From Rutpela maculata (lineage: Eukaryota; Arthropoda; Insecta; Coleoptera; Cerambycidae): a stretch of 64,000 bases of DNA. The stretch covers positions 60,199,063 to 60,263,062 of the forward strand of contig OW386293.2 in NCBI GenBank assembly GCA_936432065.2, in the 5' to 3' direction. A program made the translations under genes and the position numbers. Numbering within the stretch: the stretch's first letter is position 1; the number at the start of each line of letters is the position of its first letter. A model generated the notes under the pieces. It searched no databases. It had not been told where the DNA came from and saw only the letters and a list, made by a program, of their open reading frames with translations. Shown here in pieces: positions 1 through 10,872 of this stretch.

Positions 1-89
1 TGCTTGTTTACATTAACTTGTTTTGTATTTGCTTAGACAAGATTGTGTCACATTTTTTTAAACTACAAAGGACGAATTATTGTTTGCAG

Positions 90-411
90 ATTCAGCAATG
101 GCTATATGGAGATCAGCAGCAGGAGCCAACTGCTTGGGGATGGATGAGGGGGTCGGATGGCTTCCTTATCCCCGTCACAAGCACGGACTCAGTTACGCCA
201 GAATTCGTCCTAAATAAAATATTTTGCGGGTGCACAACTGGTTGCGGGGGCCGTTGTGGGTGCCGCAAAGCAGGCATACCCTGCGCTTGTGTGCAGCAGT
301 TGCCGCGCTTCGTGTACCAACGGCCCTCCAATCATCAGCATCAACGGCGACGACGATGATGATGATGATCTTGTCGATGAACTCGACCAATTACTTAATA
401 TGGACTTGTAA
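90..411 (+). pseudogene. CXC cysteine-rich (tesmin/TSO1-like) domain gene fragment, 3' exon, frameshifted
   Basis: A C-rich block reads FCGCTTGCGGRCGCRKAGIPC, with the C-x-C-x3-C-x2-R-C-x-C-R-K spacing of CXC domains, preceded by a WGW...PVT segment that often sits upstream of this block in multi-copy invertebrate proteins. After the codons for IPC (about 280-290) the frame must shift by one base. The new frame restores the expected second cysteine cluster (VCSSCRASC), then an Asp-rich tail and DELDQLLNMDL, ending at a stop at 409-411. A polypyrimidine stretch and AG at 88-89 look like a splice acceptor, so the exon probably starts near 90 and the gene begins outside the window. CXC domains bind DNA or zinc in tesmin/TSO1 proteins, but these copies are often repetitive, so an origin in a mobile element is possible. 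The frameshift suggests a dead copy. Confidence 0.6.
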
Positions 412-1230
412 ATACTTGTAATATTATAAAATTTTCTACTTGTTAAGCATTACCTCCCACAATACACAGTTTTTCCAGCTATTCGCATTTTCAAACTCAC
501 GTACGACCTTAACTACTGCTCCTAGCGAAAAAATGAATAGGATCTTTTTTGTAGACAATTTAATTTACTTTCATTTTGAATAGAATGACCTTTTCGCTAG
601 GATGCTTAGTTTTCGAGATAATAATGAAAAACCTACAAACCGACCCTTTCCACTCCCCTCCCGCCTAACGCACAAGGCCCACGACTGGGGACTTTTGGTA
701 TGTTACTCCTAAGGGTCAATCCTACAACTTAAAATAATAATCCGTTGAGCACTATTTATTTCCGAATTAATGTCTTCGTTTCCTGGCCTACTGGATGTGG
801 AAGTAAAATTGGATAATAATTCAGCATTTCAAAGTTGCTCCGAAAATCTTCCAAGTATGTTAGAAGTTGCAACTTTATTTTATTACCTAATTCAGTATTT
901 TCATCCTTTTGGTCGTAATTGGTAATGGCTGTATTATTTGTGGCCGTGATGGGTTCGGTGGATTCATCAAAATCGAATTTATATTTTTTTCCTCAATTTT
1001 AGTGCTCTCAGGTGGTTGTGTATTAACTTCTGCATCAATTTCAAAATTTTTAAAGCAGAATTTACCAATAACTTTTCAATTTACCTCTTGTTAACGTAAC
1101 ATTAATAAAATCGTTAATTGACTGTAGCCATCTCAACTTAATACTGGGGCTATATGCTGCTTAGACTCTTTTTGTCACTGAGCAACTGGGCTGGATATTT
1201 ATTAAGCATATTTCTGAGAAAAACATATAA
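412..1230. other. No gene recognised; short repeat remnant
   Basis: AT-rich sequence without a credible coding region. At about 790-812 it contains CTGGATGTGGAAGTA, identical to one end of the ~0.7 kb interspersed repeat that recurs at 38-49 kb and 63 kb, so a short relic of that family may be present. Confidence 0.5.
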
Positions 1231-1233
1231 AAA

Positions 1234-1423
1234 CAGATTCATAAACAGTAGTTGCAACTACTTTAGTAGTTAAAATTACTTTAGTAGTTTTAACTACTTT
1301 TAAAAAGTAATTTGAGTAGTGAATACTCAATACAATATCAATGTATTCACAACTACCTATAAGTATTTGTAATTAGTAGTTAAATTGTAGTTAAACTACA
1401 AATGTAGTTAACTACTAGGCAGC
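1234..1423. repeat. TAGTAGTT-rich imperfect repeat, possible hAT-like end
   Basis: The motif TAGTAGTT and its complement AACTACTA recur many times. The right edge reads ACTAGGCAGCTCTG, whose complement CAGAGCTGCCTAGT resembles the terminus CAGAGCTGGGTAAT of the hAT-type element at 13648. I found no convincing matching left end or 8-bp duplication, so this is a weak assignment. Confidence 0.3.
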
Positions 1424-3495
1424 TCTGAGACAATGCTGATGAATATCCCTGGTGGTCTAGGGAACACGTGAAAAAAGGAATTTTTCAAATCGGCGATGTT
1501 CCACCACTTTTCCACATTTCCGGCTTATTAATTGGACTAATAGGACAATACCCCAAACAACATATTTGCTGTTTTGTTTGTGTTCCAATTCATTTTTTAA
1601 CTTTGTTAAAAACAGCCAAGGACAGATAAAACATGAGGAAAGATAGAATAGGATAGAATATATATAATAACATAATGGAATTGATGTATAAATAATTTAA
1701 TTTTAGAAAAAAAAGTTATTTTTTATATTTTAACGCATATCTAAAATCTAATCAGCAGTCAAAAGTATTGCAGTTATTTTAATTGTTATTAAAATTTGAC
1801 CACATGACCATGACCACATGTGGTCATGGTGCCACGGACCTTCCTTTGGTAATTCCCTAGTAGGATGATTATGTTTTCTTGCCTAGCAGAAAGCTAGGGT
1901 GAGATTTGTACTGAGTTTTTATTTGTGTTTGTTCTGACTAGCTTAGGCTAGTGCAGAGTATTTTAGTATTGTACTTAGCAAGGTTAAGTTTAGGGTAGTT
2001 TGAAATAACGTACGTTGTTAAAATTTTTAGTTTTGAGACTGAGTCTTGTGGGTTCAATTTCAGTACCTTATATTTCGTCCCCTTTAGTTAGATATATATG
2101 TTGCTTCGTCGGTTGACCTTAACTTACTTTAACCTCAAGTTGTTACCGTTCTGTTTTGTTCAGTTTATCATTCCAGCTAATTGTCGAGCGCGGAGGAGCT
2201 GTTGAGCTTACCTTTAATTAGTACGTGGGTTCGATTTTTTCTGTGAGTGCAAATGTTTGGTCCCATTTTCCGTGTTATATATTTGAGTAGTTAGTATCTT
2301 TTCCGTCTCAATCCTTGGTAAGGATTTCGCTAAGTGAGTTGAAGGGGAGTGTAACGTGCTAATTTTCGTAGACCCTTTAAATATAGTCTATTTAAGTTAA
2401 TTTGTACCATTCTCGTTTGGTAACTAAATTATTTAAATTTATTTTTGTTGAATTTCATTATTTATTATTTGTCCTGAAGAAATATAGTACCCACGCCACT
2501 GCGCTGTCTGAGTTTTGATATTATTTAAAAGCTATATACTAAACTAGAGAATATTTCATGATTATCCCGGTCCGTTATAGTCTGATGTCATACTTTAAAA
2601 GTATGAGTTCCGATTGGACAAAGACAAATATTCTATTGTTCGCGGTTTGGCTAAGGGAAGGGAGAGTAACGAGATGATTTTAAAGGTCGGAAGGCGGCGG
2701 CCCTGGAGAGAGGCTGGCTGTTGCCTGCTCCAGTAACTGTAATTTGGGTTAATTATTTAACTGAAATTTGAATTTGAAATAATGTACAGTATAGTCCCAT
2801 GATTAAACTAAGAAGAATTTGTTCTAAGTTTAGTATCAGACGATTGCAGTTCCTAAAACTAATTAACAAATAGCTGTCTACGAATTTGAATTTGATTTGT
2901 TAATTAGAGTATGGTGTGAAGTGCTTCGTATTAAAGATTCGACTTCTGTGACTGTAAGTACATGTATTTCCTTTTCTTCCGGTGTCCAGAGACCTGTTGC
3001 TGCAGTTTTTGACAACTTACGTTATACCCAGCGGTGGTTATTGTGCAGTGTCGGTGTAATAATTTCGTTACCTTTCGTTCTTGTGTAAAAGAAATTTAAC
3101 TTTTATCGCTATCCACATGACACAAACTATTATACTAGTGTCTATGTGCTAAAAGCTTTTGTTCATTACGCAGACGATGTCTGCCAATTTTGTATCTAAC
3201 TGATAAAGTTTTTTGATTTACCTTTTTTGTACTTAAACTTTTATGATACATCTTATTATTAAATTTTGTTTAATGAATGAGTAAATTAACTTTAAGTTAA
3301 TACGGGTTTCTGCAGGTCGGCCGGCCATTATTAATATTTTTGTATACTTTGTTTATCATATGGCATCTTATTAATATCTTGTGTATTTGTCTCTTTATGG
3401 TAAAAGTGATATTTATCTTTTCTCCCACACCCTGATGTTCATTGCTCTTTGTGGTATTTTGTAATATATTTTTGTTATTAATTATGATTTTATTT
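1424..3495. other. No gene recognised; possible solitary LTR and one palindrome
   Basis: No coding region is recognisable. A perfect 24-bp palindrome (half-site ACCATGACCACA) lies at 1807-1830. At about 2343-2353 a purine run GAAGGGGAG is directly followed by TGTAACGTGC, which looks like a polypurine tract joined to the 5' end of a gypsy-type LTR. The other LTR border and a target duplication were not found. Confidence 0.35.
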
Positions 3496-4107
3496 CTAAC
3501 TCCTTATAATTAATGAGCTACTCGTGCAACCTTTTGTAGAGTAAACAATATCTTTTAAAAATAACGTAGGGCTAATTAGTTTCGTTATAATCTCTAGCCT
3601 ATCTAGTTCGTTATTTTCTTTCAATTCTTGAATGTTACAAATTACAACATTATATGCCCTAGTTTGTTTTTGTTGAATTTCCTGCACAATAATACTAAGG
3701 TTATTTCCGTTATTACTGATGTTCGTTTCATTATTAGGATTTGAATTATTGTGATTTTCCAGCTGGGTTCTAATACTTTTGTTTTCTTCATTTAGGTCTT
3801 TCACTTCATTTTTAAGGTTTTCAACTTCCTGGTTGTAATCTTTAATTTCATCTTTGAGATTTTGTACTTCAATTTGTAAAGTAGTTATTTTTTTCAACAA
3901 CAGTGGGGTTTGTTTGAAAATATCATGACAGTCTTTGCAAAAAAAAATAACCATTCTTTGTTTAAGAGCTAATGCTCGATATTCAGTAGTAGACAGTATA
4001 TTGCAGTTATTTTTAACATGAAAATGTGATCTACAAGCATCACACACAACAAATTGTTCATCACTATGAATAATCAACTTACATTTGGCACATTCATTTT
4101 CATCCAT
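3496..4107 (-). CDS. PHD-finger and coiled-coil protein, probably LINE ORF1 (truncated)
   Basis: The 203-residue ORF starts at ATG 4107. Residues 8-60 carry a zinc-finger pattern: CAKC, then VVCDACRSHFH, then FFCKDC, fitting a PHD (C4HC3) finger. Residues 65-125 are a Lys/Glu/Leu-rich heptad stretch predicted to form a coiled coil, followed by an Asn-rich linker and a segment (RAYNVVICNIQE) like the start of the RRM-type domain of ORF1 proteins. Finger, coiled coil and RRM in this order is typical of ORF1 nucleic-acid-binding proteins of Jockey/CR1-like non-LTR elements in insects. The ORF stops at residue 203, inside the expected RRM/C-terminal region, and no reverse transcriptase follows downstream (3495 to 1), so this looks like a stranded ORF1. 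A host zinc-finger gene cannot be excluded. Confidence 0.5.
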   Translation of the reverse strand: MDENECAKCKLIIHSDEQFVVCDACRSHFHVKNNCNILSTTEYRALALKQRMVIFFCKDCHDIFKQTPLLLKKITTLQIEVQNLKDEIKDYNQEVENLKNEVKDLNEENKSIRTQLENHNNSNPNNETNISNNGNNLSIIVQEIQQKQTRAYNVVICNIQELKENNELDRLEIITKLISPTLFLKDIVYSTKGCTSSSLIIRS

Positions 4108-5220
4108 TATCTTCAGAAATCAGAAATCTAAGTGAATCTGGCAACACTGCCTGGTTTATTGGCTTCACAACAAACGAAAGTTTGACTTGGCTTGGCTTTG
4201 GTAGATAAAATTTTTCGTGATTATTGCTGTTTTTTCACTTATCTGATGAAACTAACTTTAATATCCGAAGGCTTGGCACTTTAAATAATTGACTGAACAG
4301 AATTTTTACAAATTTTGCTTTTGAATACTATATTTAAACACGTTTTTTTGGAAGACACAGAATGTAAACAACTTTGTCACTCTATTGCCATGTTGCCACA
4401 GGTTTCAAAGATGTTTGTCCGTGAAATTACGTACTTTTAAGTTCTTAAGGACGTTTGTGACACATTCTGATTGGCTAGGAGAATATAGGAATTTTTGGAG
4501 ACAGCGTTTTCAGATCGATAATACTAGGAATTTTTGAAGAAGGTCTTCTCTCTTGAGCTGTCGGAGCAGGCACGTTTGTCTTTGTGTGTCGGAATTAGTA
4601 TCTCAATTGTACCCATGTACTTGTTTGTGGTTGGCAAATGATAGCCTGGTTTTGTTGGCCGAGGAGCTGTGCTATTTGCTTGTCTGACGCTAGGACTCCA
4701 TGTGCTTTTTGTTGGGTGTACTCTCCATGCGAGTTAAGCATTTTTATTTTGGATTGTGTTCCAGTTGATTCTTATCTAAGTTACTTGTTACAGAGTGCAT
4801 GGGCACGACGATTTCTTGTGACAATACTTTAAGAAGATATATGGGGTTTGGTTGTCGTTCATGGCAGTTTCACAGAAGAATGTTTGTGCTGCTCTACGAT
4901 TTAATTTTAGGGGCGTCATCCTGCCGCCGTTCCTGTTAAGTTGGGGAGAATTATGCTGGTCCAGCTGCTCGTTCAGGATGTCAGGGACAAATATCTGGGG
5001 ACCGTTTACAACCCTGTGGAGGTGTGAGAAGTGAACAAGCGCTGCTGCAGGTCTTAAGATTCTCAAGAATTTAAACAAGGTTTTATTTTTCTTTTATTTT
5101 TGGGCAAGTTTTTTATGAAATTTAATTTAATAATTCAAAATTTCACAATTGGAATGTTAAGGCAAGTTCTTTGAAGATAACAGTTTAGTCTGAAGTTTAA
5201 AGTTTCCATTCACACATTTA
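4108..5220. other. No gene recognised
   Basis: No reading frame with recognisable motifs. The ORFs in both strands at 4638-5078 overlap one another and show no domain. Part of this stretch may be the 5' UTR/promoter region of the minus-strand ORF1-like element. Confidence 0.5.
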
Positions 5221-5222
5221 TA

Positions 5223-5845
5223 CAGTGTGTCTCACTATTCATCGCTACACCCCAATATCTCGGCCATTTGTTGATCGATTTAGATCAAATTTGGTACACT
5301 TCTTTTGTTTCAGATTGTGATTAAAAAGTTATTTAAAATTTTTTTTTTCGAAATTAAATACACCTACTATGATCAAAAGAAATGGGCAAAAATTAGGAAT
5401 TTATATTAGAGATTGAGATAGGGTTTTTGCTTTTACAGAATCTTGTTCGCCATAACCTAAAACCTGTATACCAAATTTCGTTAAAAAATATTCATTCCTC
5501 TACAAAAAAATCATATCAATTTCAATAATAATCACCCTACTATTCGAGTTATTTATTGTCGGATATTTACATAACTTGGTAGTCATGTAATAATGACGCT
5601 AATTAAGCATTAGAACACATTTTTTATCCAAAATACTATTATGAAATGAATATTTGAAAAATGGTGGCTATTTTTTAAAATACTTAGAACTCGGCATACC
5701 AATATCTTTGTTAACATGGAGTGCTTTGGAATAGATTTGACAATTCTTATTATTTCAATTTTATCAGCAATAATTAATGGGTCGCGTGCGCGTGACGTCA
5801 CAGGTCCCAGACCTTAGGAAAAACAAACCGCTGTCATTAGCTGTC
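5223..5845. repeat. Left terminal inverted repeat of the 5223-12637 element
   Basis: This arm pairs with the complement of about 10320-10872 plus 12578-12637. Shared landmarks include the AAATTTGGTA segment near 5290, the CCTTAGGAAAAACAAAC segment near 5812 (complement near 10337), and the outer GTGTCTCAC end. Divergence between arms is moderate, indicating an old insertion. Confidence 0.75.
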
Positions 5846-5867
5846 AAATGGTGACTGACTGAACCTT

Positions 5868-8800
5868 TGATTGATCGATTTACCAGCGTGCGGTAGGCAT
5901 TGCTGCCACTCCCAAGTTATACAGCTGGGCCTGCTACGTCCACACTGGGTTGGACTAAGGTCATGCTTGTTGCCAGCAGCGAGAGCCACATGGCGCATGG
6001 TAAAGGATTATGGGATGGGAGGTGTAGGTATTTGTGAGATGCGTTACCGCATTGTGTCGTGAGGGAGCGTTTAAGCCCCCTTTTTTTTGTATTTTTGGTT
6101 CTGGGCTTCTGCCTATTCTGGGTCTTCTTGTGAGATATGTTGCCGCGTTGTGGCGCTGCTATCTGTGCTCCTATTTTTGTACTTCTGTTTCTACAAGTCT
6201 TCTTCTTCTTCTGAGGCTTCTGATTCCTCCGTTTCTGATTCTGGTAGAGTATATATCGCTCCGATTTCTTTGTGGAAATCATTTTTTCCCCTCGCTTTTT
6301 TTTCCCAGTATGTTTGGTCCTTTCCCAGTTTGTTCATGATCCTCTCGATTGTTTTCCACGTGTAACATGGTCTCCCAATTTTAAGTTTGCTGCTGTTCAG
6401 TGTTAGTACTTTCTTCAGTAGGTGTGTTGGTTCCCTTCTCTGGACGTGTCCCCAGTACTTCATTGCATACGTTTCTGTCCTTTTTGTGATTGTCTTCCCT
6501 TCTAGTAGTGTTGATCTTTTATGTCGTTGTTTTTGCCCTGTTGTTTTTCTGAGTAATTGGATGATGTCTCTTTCAGCTCTTCTCAAACTTCTTCTGTTGG
6601 CTTTTGTTGTTGCCGCGTTTTTAACTCCATATGTCATTGTTGGCAGTATGATGGCTATGTACAGCCAGGCCCCATGATAGTCTGTTTTTCTCAATGAACG
6701 GTATAATTGCTCTCGTGACTGTATGCTGTTTTTATTCTCTCCTTTATTTGTTTCTCTCTTTTCAGTTGGTTCGTCAGATATGTTCCTAGGTATTTCAGTT
6801 TGTTCGTTGTTCTTAGGTAGTAGTCACCTATTTTGTATTCTTCTCCACTGATCCGACTCTCTTTTGTTGATGGGTCTCGCTCCATTATTAGACTTTTCTT
6901 GAACTCTATTTTCAGCCCAGATGTGTCCAAATGCGGTTTCATGTTTTCTAGGAAGTTGAGAATTTGTTGCTCTTCTTCTGCGACGATTAGGTCATCGGCG
7001 TAAGCTAATTCGATTGGGGTTCTCAGTGTTTCCGTGTCTTCGTTAAAATTTGGTGTTTCCCTTATTGTGTTTTGTAGTGGTGAATAGTCGGGGAGATAGG
7101 GGGCATCTTTGTTTGACTCCTCTGTTCTTTTGTCTAGTTTCCGTCATTTGTCCGAACCATTGTATGGCAGTTGTTTCATGAAGGCAGGCCTTTATTATCT
7201 TGTTTATTAGATAGTGCGGCACTCCTTTATTATAGAGGGTGTTGACTATGGCTTCGTGACTGATGGTATCTATAGCGGCTATGTGCAGTTTTGTCCCTTC
7301 TCTCCATTTTCTTCCAGTATTCTTCTGGTGGTGTACATGTGGTCATCCATTGATTTGCCTTTGATGAATGCTGTCTGGTAGTCTGGCGGTCTTCCAATGA
7401 ATATCTTTAGTTGCTCGAGCAGGAATTGTGCGTAGTATTTGTATCCTATGCTGCAGAGTGTTTTTCTTCTGTAGTCTTCTATGGTCTGTGGCGAGTTGGT
7501 TTTTGGGAGAGGTATTTGTATAGTCTTGGTCCATTCCGTAGGCAGAGGTGTGTTTTCTGTCCATACCCTAGGGATGATTTCTAGGGTTTGCTCCTTTAGC
7601 TTTTCCGTGCCGTAGTGTATTAACTCGTTGTTTATTTTATCTACTCCAGGTGCGGTGTTTCTTCTAGCTCTGGCTATTATTTCTAGCAGTTGGTCTTTTG
7701 ATGGTAGCTTGTCCAAGGGCCAGTGGTCTGTTTCTTTTATTAGTTTTTTTCGTTCTTTAGTTGCTTTCTCTTCTTCCTCCAGCTTCTTGGTCCAATGTTG
7801 TATTGGTATGTATCTTCTCCTGTGGGTACTGTTGTTTCTTCTATATTTATTCAGATATCTGAAGGTTTGGTTTAGTCGTTGTCCTGTTGGAAGTACTTCT
7901 ATGTTTTCAAAGAATGATTTGCATTTTTCCTCGTCGTGGTTTCTCTCCGCCTCTCTTTTTTCCCTCAGTGCTTCTTTTAGTTTTTCGTTTATATTCCCCG
8001 TCGGCTGTTGTTCGCCTGTGGCCTTCATCTTTTTTTGCTGTTCGTACTTGTTATTTTTTTCCTTTCTTGTCGGGCTCATAGGTGATCTGTCCCTTTTTAA
8101 CGTTTTTCTTGCTGCAATTTTTATTTATGCGCCCATTGATGTCCAGTCTAATTCTTCTCCTGTCAGTTGATTTTCTAGACAGTTTCCGTCGCCGTCAATT
8201 TTTTGTACCAGTAATTGATGTGTCTTCGTTCTTACGTTCTGTAGTAGATACATTGTTTTTGTGTTTTCTGGAGAGTTGTTATTTCTTGCTTACTTTTGCT
8301 TATTCTTGACCTAAACTTTTTAATAAAATAAAATTCCTTAGCCTTACCAGAGCCGTACCAGACGTGGAGTGTTAACAGTCAGTACGTTTTTAAAGCATGC
8401 ATGAGAATTTTCTAGATTTTAATAGCTCTGAAATCAAGAATGGTCAACAGTTTTATCCAAAATTTTTGTTATTTTTGAATTAATTTAATTAGGCGCGACG
8501 TACTGTTACTCTGATGGTACGCCTCTGGGGTTTAGTCATATATGTATAGCTCAAAGAGAAATTGTTTGTTGACTTATCTAATTTATTGCCCGACCTGTTT
8601 ATGAAATTCTTTAAGTTGTCTACAAAATGTGACTGGTTTATAAGTGGTAATTGGACACTTAGCTTGATTTATGGTTCTCTTTCTGGTCCGTCCCTTCGTC
8701 GAATACATCTGTCAGCTTTTTTCACTGCACAACACTGAAGAATTTAATCACGTATTTATTAATTATTGGCACTTATCACTTAATTGTTGTTATGTTGACA

Positions 8801-8955
8801 CCACCACCGTATGTAGAATTTTTTACTCAATAACTAGGGTAATTTTGACCTATTTCGGCCAGCTTTTTACCAGTTTTTTTCACGATTTACTTGCCGTTTT
8901 TAGAGCGTTTGTAAAGCGCGTCTATTCACTCGAGATATCAATCAGGAAATCCCCA
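5868..8955 (-). mobile_element. RTE-like non-LTR retrotransposon copy, degenerate, with 22-bp target duplication
   Basis: The element lies on the minus strand, 3' end at the left. It is bounded by 22-bp direct repeats differing at one base (5846-5867 and 8956-8977, containing GACTGACTGAACCTT), as expected for target-primed reverse transcription. Minus-strand frames encode reverse transcriptase pieces: ARRNTAPGVDKINNELI, YQTAFIKGKSMDDHMYTT, SHEAIVN, ELAYADDLIV near 6990-7010, then a C-terminal region with YWGHVQRR and GRPCYTW. The last frame stops at 5917 and the 3' end carries a short ATCAATC-type repeat instead of poly(A), as in RTE-type elements. Several stops and frameshifts make it inactive, and an endonuclease domain is not recognisable in the 5' ~0.9 kb. 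A partial second copy is at 40240. Confidence 0.75.
5917..8079 (-). pseudogene. Reverse transcriptase ORF of the RTE-like element, broken
   Basis: The coding remnant is split among frames: 8079-7279 (linker and RT N-terminal motifs), roughly 7270-6950 (palm, including the YADD box), 6942-6691 (thumb region, LKYLGTYLTNQ) and 6694-5917 (C-terminal region rich in Lys and Glu, ending near DVAGPAV). The catalytic YADD is present. Several frame changes and stops occur near 7275, 7110 and 6690. The product would have been an RNA-directed DNA polymerase for retrotransposition; the copy at 40240-41021 preserves the same C-terminal tail, confirming that tail belongs to the element. Confidence 0.7.
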
Positions 8956-9030
8956 AAATGGAGACTGACTGAACCTTAGAATTAAATTTTTCGTAATCCT
9001 AGAGTTTTTATCGATATTATATCATACACA

Positions 9031-9147
9031 ATGGCTAATTTTTATTGTATTATAAATTGTGGAAGTGTGGCAATCCGAGACAACATCAGTTTTTATATAA
9101 TAACGTCGATTTACAGTCAGAAGAAGAGGTTAGGTTAAACAATTCCA
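9031..9147 (+). pseudogene. Possible THAP-like zinc-binding N-terminus, frameshifted exon
   Basis: From ATG 9031 the frame reads MANFYCIINCGSVAIRDN then ISFY, resembling the start of C2CH (THAP-like) domains found in many insect and cnidarian proteins (cysteine pair, RD..SFY). The frame then fails, but the -1/+2 frame continues as SEEEVRLNNSR, the sort of sequence expected next, up to a possible donor CAG|GTAATT at 9147/9148. This indicates one indel. THAP domains bind DNA and often come from P-element-type transposases. Downstream exons were not identified. This is a similarity judged by eye, so the assignment is tentative. Confidence 0.3.
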
Positions 9148-9639
9148 GGTAATTAAAAGAAATGCTTTAAGTTGTTGCATGTTAATGCAAGAATGATTGT
9201 GATAGTAATAACTGCTGCTCAAACAAGCAATAAACAATCCATGGTAAAGAAAATGAACATTTTATATTGGTTTCTCTCTATTTTTAATAACTATTTCTTA
9301 TTTAAATTTTAGTTGAGCGAAGCATGAACTGCACGGAGGGAGAGTATATTTAAGAGAATACAAGTCATAATTAACAATTGACCTACATAAAATAGTAAAA
9401 TACATGTTAAACATTTTATATAATATATTATAATAAAAAATTTACAAAAATTACAACAGTTTGCGTAGTTCAATCTATAGGTACATAAGGTATAGACGAG
9501 GGGTTAACCGCTGGAAGAAATTGTGTACATCTTATTACATACTTCAAATAGTTTACAGTAGATACGTCAGTCTTTCATTGTTTATTTTATAAAGTGTCTT
9601 TTTCACAAAATTTACAGCGGTTAATCTCCAACCATAGCC

Positions 9640-10200
9640 ATGTTCATTGCTAAAAAACTAAAAGGAAAGATTGTCTGTTAAGTGGTGAACATGTTTTGTC
9701 TAGACTGGCAACACAATCCCAGTGAGCATTAAGGAACCATCTGAATCTGCAATAGTCCAAGGAGTCAATGGCTTTTATTCATGATGCTAAGAGTTCATAT
9801 CCTGAAAAATTAATTTCTGCATTAGTAATTATTTATAAAACAACATTTAATTAGGCAAGCATATATGAAAAAAATGGTTGATAACTAATTCTTACCATTG
9901 TAACAAGCTTTTATCTTTTATCCTGTAAATTTCTTGCAGAGTACTTCTTTCATCTAACCACAAACAGCTTCAAGACTTTTCAATGCCTTGAATTCGTCCT
10001 TCTGTCTACGCAATTCTTTCAAAAATCAAGTAATTCGCAACATCCTTATGTGTAACATTTGGAAATATATCAATGTTTGTACTAAAGTATTTTTTTCTCA
10101 AAATATAAGGATTTAATTCGATGGCAGCCGTATACCTAACCTCTACATCAGGAGACAATTCTGCAAAATACGAACTAACCGTCATCCTGACGAACAAAAT
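9640..10200 (-). pseudogene. Decayed SWIM-type zinc-finger (SWIM/YqaJ-family-like) gene relic, two exon-like blocks
   Basis: Minus-strand block 10200-9896 encodes FAELSPDVEVRYTAAIEL, PNVTHKDVANYLIF and, after a frame change, DEFKALKSLEA. It ends at a good donor (ATG|GTAAGA). Block 9801 to about 9640 begins after TTTTTCAG and contains PWTIADSDGSL, then in another frame NAHWDCVASLDKTCS. Together these resemble a family of multi-copy insect proteins with a SWIM finger (C-x-C-x(n)-C-x-H) after a PW..x.DG..I.AH segment. Here the first Cys and last His are replaced (W and P) and frames shift twice, so it is non-functional. Position inside the arms of the 5223-12637 element suggests captured or inserted cargo. 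Confidence 0.4.
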
Positions 10201-10319
10201 TGTTTATATAACAGTATTAAGAATAGTTGTAGATGTTAAATAATCCAACAATAAGTTCTTAAATGGCACAAACACTGCAAAATTCACTTTAAAGGTACAC
10301 GTTTAATCGGCGGATTTCT

Positions 10320-10872
10320 CAATGACAGCTGTTTGTTTTTCCTAAGGTCTCAAAATCTGTGAAGTCGGCGCACTCGACCCATTGTTGTGCAGCCATGTTT
10401 AAGTTTAATTTGGCATTCGATGCAATCGTCAAACCTATTCCAAAGCACTCCATATTAACAAAAATATTGGTATGCCGAGTTCTAAGTATTTTAAAAAATA
10501 GCTACCATTTTTTCAAATATTCATTTCATAATAGTGTTTTGGATAAAAAATGTGTCCTAATGCTTAATTAGCGTCTTTATTACACGACTACCAAGTTATG
10601 TAAATATCCGACAATAAATAACTCGAATAATAAGGTGATTATTATTGAAATCTTAGATATGATTTTTTTGTAAAGGAATGAATATTTTTTAACGAAATTT
10701 GGTATACAGGGGTTTTAGGTCATGCCGAACAAGATTCTGCAAAAACAAAAACCCTATCTCAGTCTCTAATACAAATTCCTAATTTTTGCCAATTTCTTTT
10801 GATTTAATTTCGAAAAAAAAAATTTTTTAATAACTTTTTAATTGCAATCTGAAGCAAAAGAAGTATACCAAA
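10320..10872. repeat. Right terminal inverted repeat (inner part) of the 5223-12637 element
   Basis: Complementary to 5285-5845. The arm is interrupted exactly at ...ACCAAA|TTTGATC... by the palindromic element at 10873-12577 and resumes at 12578, reaching the outer end at 12637. Confidence 0.75.

Noticed and set aside
4638..5078. Overlapping plus and minus ORFs of 64-96 residues
   Set aside because: Mutually overlapping, no motif, no splice or codon support.
6034..8309. Plus-strand ORFs rich in Ser, Phe and Leu (6034-6339, 6087-6365, 6387-6677, 7628-8170, 7887-8081)
   Set aside because: Antisense shadows of the minus-strand RTE-like reverse transcriptase.
10006..10197. Stand-alone 63-residue gene
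   Set aside because: It is one block of the frameshifted SWIM-type relic, not an independent gene.
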